Positions 59,189-64,000 of a stretch of 64,000 nt of DNA are shown in pieces. Location of the stretch: positions 4,216,001-4,280,000 of the forward strand of contig NZ_CP087997.1 of the NCBI RefSeq assembly GCF_021044565.1, given 5' to 3'. The stretch is from Subtercola endophyticus. GTDB taxonomy: Bacteria; Actinomycetota; Actinomycetes; Actinomycetales; Microbacteriaceae. Every line of letters starts with the position of its first letter. Positions within the stretch are counted from its first letter, which is position 1. Both the position numbers and the translations under genes were made by a program. Below the pieces are notes generated by a model that saw nothing but the letters and a program-made list of their open reading frames with translations, had not been told where the DNA came from and did no database searches.

Positions 59189-59794
59189 ATGATGTGGATG
59201 ACCAACTCGATGGTCGCTGACGAAGACCTGCTGCTCGCGCTGCTGAACACGACGCCCGTCGTCGACGGCGAGCCGACGGATGTGCTGGCCGACGCCGGCG
59301 CGGCCGCCGAGTGGATCGCGGCGCGGGCCGGCCGGCCTGATGCTGGTGCGGGTTCGCCCCGGGCATCCATCTCGCCCGCGACGGCCGACCTGCGCGACCT
59401 GCGCGACTTACGCGACGAGCTGCAGCACGTGGTTCGCGGAGAGCTCGGCGCCGAGCACGTCAACACGCGACTGGCCGATGTGAAGCTCGTGCCAGCGATC
59501 GACTCCTCGGGCGCCGTTCGGTGGCGGCTCGACGACACTTCGGGCGACGCTTCGGGCACCGCCAATGGCGTCGTGGGCCGCGCGCTGCTGGGCTGGCTGG
59601 CGGTCGTCGAGAAGGGGCCGTCACGGCTGAGGGCGTGCGCCAACGACGAGTGTCACCTGTTTCTGCTCGATCGCAGCAAGTCGAACACGGCTCGCTGGTG
59701 CTCGATGGCGACCTGCGGAAATCGCCTCAAAGCGCGTCGGCACCAGGCTCGGCTGCAAGCTGCGCCGCACGCACCTGCCGTGGCCGCGTCGTGA
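59189..59794 (+). CDS. CGNR zinc-finger (ABATE-domain) regulator
   Basis: A 201-residue protein with a C-terminal CGNR zinc finger, LRACANDECHLFLLDRSKSN then ARWCSMATCGNRLKARRHQ; four Cys bind zinc. The N-terminal ABATE-type domain (LLALLNTTPVVDGEPTDVLA) is thought to bind ligands in stress-responsive regulators. It is divergent from the dehalogenase-like gene and probably regulates it. The end overlaps the converging ltrA gene by 68 bases. The start is fixed by the -10 box six bases upstream. Confidence 0.88.
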   Translation: MMWMTNSMVADEDLLLALLNTTPVVDGEPTDVLADAGAAAEWIAARAGRPDAGAGSPRASISPATADLRDLRDLRDELQHVVRGELGAEHVNTRLADVKLVPAIDSSGAVRWRLDDTSGDASGTANGVVGRALLGWLAVVEKGPSRLRACANDECHLFLLDRSKSNTARWCSMATCGNRLKARRHQARLQAAPHAPAVAAS

Positions 59795-60929
59795 CGACGA
59801 GCGTCGCGACGATGACAATCAACAGCACCGACGTCGCTCCCTCGGGCCAGGGCAGAACGGCGCTCAGGGCGATCAGCACCCCGCAGATCGGAATGATTAC
59901 GTTCGCGACCGTGCTCGCACCCCGGCGGATGACGAGCGCCCACACCGCCAGCACGAACACCGCTACGGGCACGGTGAGAGTCGCGGCCGCCTCGATGGCC
60001 GGCAGCTCGGTTTCGCCCGAATGCAGCGAAACCGCCACCTCGATGCCCGCGGAGACCGCTCCGGCGGCGGCGAAGATGATGTAATGCGTGTATCCGGTGG
60101 TGAGCGACTGCCGCAGATTCGCGAAATTGTCGTGCTGCGGCACGGCGAAGTAGATCCACCACATGCCGGCCGTGATGATGAGGCCGCACGCCGCCAGAAG
60201 TGCCAGCGGTAGAACGTGGTCGGCATCCTGCAGCCCGTCGATGATGGCGTTGGCAGAGCCGAGCAGCCCTTCGCCGAGCACGACGAGGGTGAAGAGCCCG
60301 TAGCGTTCGGCGATGTGGTGGTTGTGCCAGGGCGTCACGTTCTTCTGCTCGGCCCAGATGGGTATGAGCACCTCGCACGCCGCGAGCACGATGAAGCTCA
60401 CGACGCCGAGCGACTCCGGCAGCAGCAAGCGCAGCACCCAGGCGAGTTGCACCACGGTGACGCCGCCGGCGTAACGCAGGGCGGTCGTGCGATATTCGGG
60501 CGAATTGACCGCCACGCGAATCCACTGGCTCACCATGGCGAGCCGCATGATGACGTAGCCGAAGGTGACCGCGGCGAAGTCGCCGTTCTGCATGGCGCCC
60601 GCGACGCCGGCCGCCAGAACCAGCACGCCGGCCATCTGAACGATTGTCGTGATGCGGTAGAGCCAGTCGTCGTTGTCGAAGGCGGTCGCGAACCAGGTGA
60701 AGTTCATCCAGGCCCACCAGATGGCGAAGAACACCATGAGGTACGCCCCCACGCCGGCCGCGACGTGGCCCTCGACCTCGAGGTGATGCAGGGTCGTCGC
60801 CGCGGCCGACACCGCGATCACGAACACCAGGTCGAAGAAGAGCTCGAGGCTCGAGGCGACGCGGTGTCTCTCGCCCTTATCGCGGGGTCGTATCGGCAGC
60901 AGGTCGAGGCGGTTCAGGATGCTCGGCAT
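59727..60929 (-). CDS. ltrA: low-temperature-requirement A family membrane protein
   Basis: A 400-residue LtrA-family protein with about ten to twelve hydrophobic segments. Family hallmarks are SSLELFFDLVFVIAVS near the start, WWAWMNFTWFATAFDNDDW, NHHIAERYGLFTLVVLGEGL and GMWWIYFAVP. The family is named after a Listeria gene needed for growth in the cold; its molecular role is not known. The last 23 codons overlap the CGNR gene on the other strand. Confidence 0.92.
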   Translation of the reverse strand: MPSILNRLDLLPIRPRDKGERHRVASSLELFFDLVFVIAVSAAATTLHHLEVEGHVAAGVGAYLMVFFAIWWAWMNFTWFATAFDNDDWLYRITTIVQMAGVLVLAAGVAGAMQNGDFAAVTFGYVIMRLAMVSQWIRVAVNSPEYRTTALRYAGGVTVVQLAWVLRLLLPESLGVVSFIVLAACEVLIPIWAEQKNVTPWHNHHIAERYGLFTLVVLGEGLLGSANAIIDGLQDADHVLPLALLAACGLIITAGMWWIYFAVPQHDNFANLRQSLTTGYTHYIIFAAAGAVSAGIEVAVSLHSGETELPAIEAAATLTVPVAVFVLAVWALVIRRGASTVANVIIPICGVLIALSAVLPWPEGATSVLLIVIVATLVVTTRPRQVRAAQLAAEPGADAL

Positions 60930-61153
60930 GCTCCATTCTCGTACGAATCAGCCCTCGCCCGTTTGTCCCCCGTCGCGCAGCGTCGGGCCGCTCGCTGCCG
61001 CTGCCGCTGCTGTGGGCGCCTGGTGCCTGACGGTCGACGCCGAAAATCACCGTGTACTCGCCAGAGCGACGATAGTCACACCGAAAGGAAGCACGAGGGC
61101 GATGCTCGCCAGCGTTACCCGAGGTGGCAGTACCGGCCGCTCGTGCGGTCGTC

Positions 61154-61333
61154 TTACGAAGCCTTGGAGAAGGGTTGTAAGACCACCTGATGCACGTGGG
61201 TCTGCGACGTCGTGTGGCCCGAATCGCGAGCGAAAGCCACATAGGCGGTCACGGTCGACAGATAGATCACGATGCAGGTGACCACGGCGCGGCGCTCGAA
61301 TCGTTTCACTCGATCGCGAGGGTGACAGGCCAT
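61154..61333 (-). CDS. 59-residue membrane protein
   Basis: A small gene that is easily missed. The product starts MACHPRDRVKRFERRAVVTC, continues IVIYLSTVTAYVAFARDSG and ends VVLQPFSKAS: one transmembrane helix after a basic N-terminus, so N-in. Its ATG shares a base with the preceding TGA (TGATG at 61331-61335), strong evidence for translational coupling to the 144-residue gene. Function unknown. Confidence 0.6.
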   Translation of the reverse strand: MACHPRDRVKRFERRAVVTCIVIYLSTVTAYVAFARDSGHTTSQTHVHQVVLQPFSKAS

Positions 61334-61767
61334 CAGGCAACTTCTCTCCTGAACTCATCCAGCTCGAGCAGATCGCGAAGGGCACCGACCGGACTGCTCG
61401 TCTCACGTACCGCGTCGAGAATCGCCTCGGCGAAAGCTCTCTCGACGGTCTCGCTGACGAACGCTTGAACGGGGGCCACACCGAATCCACCCGCTGTCAC
61501 GCTGTGCTTCGTGGGTATCTGATCGTCGAGTAGTGGATGCGAAAGTCTTCGCAGCAGCACGACCACGACGACATCACGATTGGCCTGCATTGCCGAGAGG
61601 TAAGCCACGCGTACGCTGTCGGGCTTCGCCTCACTGATCACTCGATTGTGCTGTGGGCGGTCAGGTAGCAGGTCGGAAGGAGCGGCCAGTTCGCACCGAT
61701 CGCCTCCGACGCGCACGTAGGAGAAGGCCTGTCTTTGCGTGTCGTATGTGACGTGATCGGTGTTCAT
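61333..61767 (-). CDS. hypothetical protein (144 residues)
   Basis: From ATG 61767 (MNTDHVTYDTQRQAFSYVRV), with GAAGGGG about ten bases upstream. The protein is soluble, with a central hydrophobic strand (RDVVVVVLLRRLSH) and a helical acidic C-terminus (FVSETVERAFAEAILDAVRE). I recognise no family. It is coupled to the small membrane protein that follows, which suggests a two-component unit such as a soluble protein with a membrane partner. Confidence 0.6.
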   Translation of the reverse strand: MNTDHVTYDTQRQAFSYVRVGGDRCELAAPSDLLPDRPQHNRVISEAKPDSVRVAYLSAMQANRDVVVVVLLRRLSHPLLDDQIPTKHSVTAGGFGVAPVQAFVSETVERAFAEAILDAVRETSSPVGALRDLLELDEFRREVA

Positions 61768-61867
61768 CGCGCCGTGCCCCTTCGTCGATTCGCGAAATCG
61801 TGCTGACTCGCGAGGTTGCTCTACAGAGCAAGACTTCGAACGGGGCGTTTCATTACGGCAGTTGAGA

Positions 61868-61932
61868 AAACAGCGGAGATTTCGACACGGTGGGGCCATA
61901 TGGCGCTTGCGGTGTCGAAATCTCCGCTGTTT
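61868..61932. repeat. perfect 21-bp inverted repeat
   Basis: The left arm 61868-61888 begins AAACAGCGGAGATTTCG and the right arm 61912-61932 is its exact reverse complement; the loop is 23 bases. It lies in the 238-base gap between two minus-strand genes. The stem could act as a terminator for the membrane-protein gene to its right; a mobile miniature element is the alternative. No flanking target duplication is obvious. Confidence 0.85.
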
Positions 61933-62005
61933 CTGCGATGGAGAGGGGTGGGGCTTGGCGCTAGGGGTGCGGCACCCGCACCGGGGGCGCGGGGCGCGAC
62001 GGGCG

Positions 62006-63166
62006 TCAGTGGGCGAGGGCCGGCTCGGCGTGGCGGGCGTGGGCGGGGTCGTGGGGAGCATCCAACTCGACCGGCAGGCTGCGAATCACGCGCTGGTTGC
62101 GGAAGTGGCCCGCGATCATGCCGACGACACCGAGAAGCGTCCAGCCGGCCAGCACCAGCCACGGGAACACGCTGCTCGCGTCGGGAAAGTACGAGAGGTC
62201 GCGGATGAGCGTGGCCGACGATCCGGGAACGAACCACTGCCCCACCGCACCCCACGGCCCGACGGTGAACTGCAGCGGCTGCGCGGCCGACGAGAGCGGG
62301 TTTCCGATGAGCATCGTGATTACGGATCCCACGGCGATACCCGCGCGCCCGAGCAAGGCGTTGGCGCCGACGACGAACGAGGAGGTAGCGGCCATGGCGA
62401 GCACGACGGCGAGGGCGTTGACGATGAACGAGCCCTGCAGAATTCCGAACAGCGGCTGCATCACCACGGTCACGACGATGCCGGCGGTGACGGCGTAGAC
62501 GAGCACGCTGGTGAGCCGACGCCAGACGCCGGTGATGAGCAGCGAGATGAGCACTCCGCCGAGAATTCCGCCGAGCACGAGCGGGAAGGCGGCTGCCGTG
62601 AGGCCGAGGCCACGGGCATCCGTCGACGCCAGCGGCACCACGTCGGTCACCGTCACGGTGATGGCGGGTGCGGTGGTGCCCGCGGGTGCGGCCCCCGAGG
62701 CGACCGCAGCCGAGACGGCGGCCTGTGCGGCGGCGTTCGCCTGCGCCTGGATGGGCGTAGCGAGCTGGTTCAGCACTTGGCTGACGGCGGCGCCGTTGGC
62801 CGAGGCGGTGAGGATCTCGGGGCCGGTGGCGGCACCGGCCGAGGCGCTCGCGTCGCCCAAGACGATGGCTCCGTACACGTCTCGGGTGTTGATGAGGTCG
62901 ACGGCGGCGGACCGGTCGGCGACCGCCGTGACGGCGAACGCACCTTCGGCTTGCGTGTTCAGCGCGTCGGTGACGGCGCTGACCTGCTGCGACGTTCCTG
63001 CTACGGCGATCGGAATGTTCTTGACGCTCGACGTGACCGTCGGCCAGACGAAGGCGAGAACGATCAGCGCGACGACGACCGCGGCGCCGACGGCGATGCC
63101 GATGGCCCGGCCCCACGCGGTGTGCGGGCGAACGGATGCTGGTGGTGCCGTGTTTACGGTGCTCAT
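62006..63166 (-). CDS. YhgE/Pip-like (ABC-2-type) membrane protein
   Basis: A 386-residue protein with one N-terminal helix (AIGIAVGAAVVVALIVLAFV), a large extracytoplasmic part (about residues 45-190, IPIAVAGTSQQVSAVTDAL, DVYGAIVLGD) and five C-terminal helices, including FPLVLGGILGGVLISLLITG and VTAGIVVTVVMQPLFGIL. This layout matches the YhgE/Pip and ABC-2 permease-like families linked with drug export or type VII secretion. The TetR gene opposite, with a strong palindrome, suggests an inducible efflux or envelope function. ATG 63166 has AGGAG eight bases upstream. Confidence 0.8.
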   Translation of the reverse strand: MSTVNTAPPASVRPHTAWGRAIGIAVGAAVVVALIVLAFVWPTVTSSVKNIPIAVAGTSQQVSAVTDALNTQAEGAFAVTAVADRSAAVDLINTRDVYGAIVLGDASASAGAATGPEILTASANGAAVSQVLNQLATPIQAQANAAAQAAVSAAVASGAAPAGTTAPAITVTVTDVVPLASTDARGLGLTAAAFPLVLGGILGGVLISLLITGVWRRLTSVLVYAVTAGIVVTVVMQPLFGILQGSFIVNALAVVLAMAATSSFVVGANALLGRAGIAVGSVITMLIGNPLSSAAQPLQFTVGPWGAVGQWFVPGSSATLIRDLSYFPDASSVFPWLVLAGWTLLGVVGMIAGHFRNQRVIRSLPVELDAPHDPAHARHAEPALAH

Positions 63167-63206
63167 GGCGGGTGCTCCTGCGTGCTGCTTGTTCGAATCT
63201 GCGTGT

Positions 63207-63277
63207 AAAAAGAATGTTCGTTTTATATTGTGAATGCGCCGAGTCGGCTTGTCAAGAACGATCGTTCTTTTTAGAGT
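63207..63277. promoter_or_regulatory. divergent control region with TetR operators
   Basis: AAGAACGATCGTTCTT (63254-63269) is a perfect 16-bp palindrome inside the 17-base spacer of a promoter, TTGTCA (63249-63254) and TAGAGT (63272-63277). The -10 box ends six bases before the TetR ATG 63284. A weaker related site, AAGAATGTTCGTTTT (63210-63224), faces the YhgE-like gene. Both genes are thus likely repressed by the TetR protein. Confidence 0.75.
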
Positions 63278-63283
63278 GGACCC

Positions 63284-63916
63284 ATGCCCAAGGTCACCGA
63301 CGAATACCGCGAAGCCCGCCGCCACGAGATCGCCCGGGCCGCGCTGCGCCTCTTTGCGCACAAGGGCTTTCAGGCCACGTCGATGGCCGACATCATTGCC
63401 GAGAGCGGGCTCTCGGCCGGCGCGATCTACGGTCACTACAAGAGCAAAGACGAGCTGATTCACAAGGCGATCGCCGACATCGTTCAGTTCCGCCTCGATG
63501 CCGTCGGGTCGCTCGACGCCGAGACGCCCCTGGAACCGGGGGAGCTGTTGCGCCGTTTCGTGTCGATCATGTCCGACGAGGTCGGTGACCTGGGGCTGCT
63601 GCTTCAGGTCTGGGCGCAGGCCGCGCTCGACCCGACCAGTCGACAGGCGACCGACAGCATCGGCATGCATCTGCGCCGCGTGTTCGAGTCGTTTCTGGCC
63701 GATTGGTACACCCGCGGGCTCGGTGTGCCCGAAGCGGATGCCCGGGCCGACGCCGCACTCTTCGCCCCCTTGTATGTGAGCCTCGTGCAGGGTTACGTCA
63801 TCCAGACCACCATCTTCGAGAGCTTCGATCGCGAGGCGTATTTCGCCGCCGCTTCAGCCCTCCAGCCTGCTGCTGCGGTAAACTTGAGTCGGCAGAGCGC
63901 AACTTTTTCGCCCTGA
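63284..63916 (+). CDS. TetR/AcrR-family repressor
   Basis: A 210-residue TetR regulator: RRHEIARAALRLFAHKGFQA, then TSMADIIAESGLSAGAIYGH and YKSKDELIHKAI form the helix-turn-helix region. The C-terminal domain has VGDLGLLLQVWAQAALDP, seen in efflux-related TetR repressors. It is divergent from the YhgE/Pip-like membrane protein and its promoter contains a perfect palindrome, so autoregulation and control of that gene are expected. Confidence 0.9.
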   Translation: MPKVTDEYREARRHEIARAALRLFAHKGFQATSMADIIAESGLSAGAIYGHYKSKDELIHKAIADIVQFRLDAVGSLDAETPLEPGELLRRFVSIMSDEVGDLGLLLQVWAQAALDPTSRQATDSIGMHLRRVFESFLADWYTRGLGVPEADARADAALFAPLYVSLVQGYVIQTTIFESFDREAYFAAASALQPAAAVNLSRQSATFSP

Positions 63917-63954
63917 GCGATATCGCGGGAATAACCCACCCTCCCGGGCGTTAA

Positions 63955-63975
63955 CTTGAGTCGAGGGTACTCAAG
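63955..63975 (+). promoter_or_regulatory. HAIR element (HspR operator)
   Basis: CTTGAGT-N7-ACTCAAG, an exact match to the HspR-associated inverted repeat of actinobacteria. It marks the promoter of a heat-shock gene (clpB and dnaK operons are the known targets) starting at the window edge. A half-matching copy, CTTGAGT-N7-GCGCAAC, lies in the end of the TetR gene at 63883-63903. Confidence 0.9.
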
Positions 63976-63994
63976 TTTCACCCAGGAGGACATT

Positions 63995-64000
63995 TTGCCT
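63995..64000 (+). CDS. start of a heat-shock gene (clpB/Clp ATPase candidate), truncated
   Basis: AGGAGG (63984-63989) followed by TTG at 63995-63997 and CCT. Only two codons (M-P) are in the window, so the family cannot be read. The HAIR box directly upstream makes a ClpB-type chaperone or Clp ATPase the best guess. Confidence 0.4.

Noticed and set aside
61047..61153. hydrophobic peptide downstream of the 59-residue membrane protein
   Set aside because: The frame LASIALVLPFGVTIVALAS is hydrophobic, but no start codon lies near it, so it is probably chance.

Overview
The window is high-GC actinobacterial chromosome, most likely from a member of the Microbacteriaceae. The pointers are GC-rich coding with many 1-4 base stop/start overlaps (ATGA, GTGA, TGATG), a DUF222/HNH gene, a Corynebacterium-type iol gene order with matches to the IolR operator consensus, and a perfect HspR (HAIR) box at the right edge. 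Several genes seem to be transcribed without a leader, with a TANNNT -10 box 6-7 bases before the start codon. I recognise no insertion sequence, phage or CRISPR array.

Layout. (1) 1-12.5 kb is an organosulfur scavenging region: the tail of an acyl-CoA-dehydrogenase-like monooxygenase, a lipoprotein solute-binding protein, a heterodimeric ABC exporter, two flavin monooxygenases (NtaA/DszA-like and SfnG-like) around an O-acetylhomoserine sulfhydrylase (metY), then decayed remains of a third luciferase-like monooxygenase and of a frameshifted alpha-hydroxyacid oxidase. A winged-helix gene and a tRNA-Cys sit inside it. (2) 12.8-18.5 kb holds a DUF222/HNH gene, a quinone-oxidoreductase/TetR divergent pair, and a Gfo/Idh dehydrogenase facing a GntR regulator. 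(3) 18.7-24 kb looks like one operon: adrenodoxin-reductase-type flavoprotein, flavodoxin, cytochrome P450, an HtaA-domain protein, an aldo/keto reductase and a creatininase-family hydrolase. (4) 24-42.5 kb is a myo-inositol (iol) locus: a FrcBCA-type sugar ABC transporter with a transaldolase-family gene, a GntR/UTRA regulator (iolR candidate), iolC, a (beta/alpha)8 aldolase candidate, iolA, iolB, iolD, iolE, iolG, two sugar-phosphate isomerase-like genes, an SDR, a tautomerase and the iolT transporter. Palindromes of the form NATGT-N4-ACATN lie in front of four of its transcription units.

(5) 42.5-53.5 kb is mixed: HAD hydrolase plus APH-type kinase, a PEBP protein, alpha/beta hydrolases, small Tat-signal proteins, an orphan beta-ketoacyl-ACP synthase, a 114-bp tandem repeat, a second Gfo/Idh gene, a VapBC toxin-antitoxin pair and a MarR/hydrolase divergent pair. 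(6) 53.5-55.4 kb has a candidate structured RNA directly before a DUF3800-like gene with no canonical start codon, then a free-standing DUF2090 protein that may be another inositol-pathway aldolase. (7) 55.4-58.2 kb is a divergent pair of a Ser/Thr-rich wall-anchored protein and a protein O-mannosyltransferase, a plausible substrate-enzyme pair. (8) 58.2-64 kb has a dehalogenase-like hydrolase next to a CGNR regulator, LtrA, two small proteins, a perfect 21-bp inverted repeat, a YhgE/Pip-like membrane protein with its divergent TetR repressor, and the promoter of a heat-shock gene whose coding region starts at the last bases.

The best leads for something undescribed are the RNA/DUF3800 locus (53.67-54.40 kb), the P450-flavodoxin-HtaA operon (18.7-24 kb) and the mannosyltransferase/mucin-like pair (55.45-58.19 kb). 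All functions are read from motifs and recalled families; nothing was searched.
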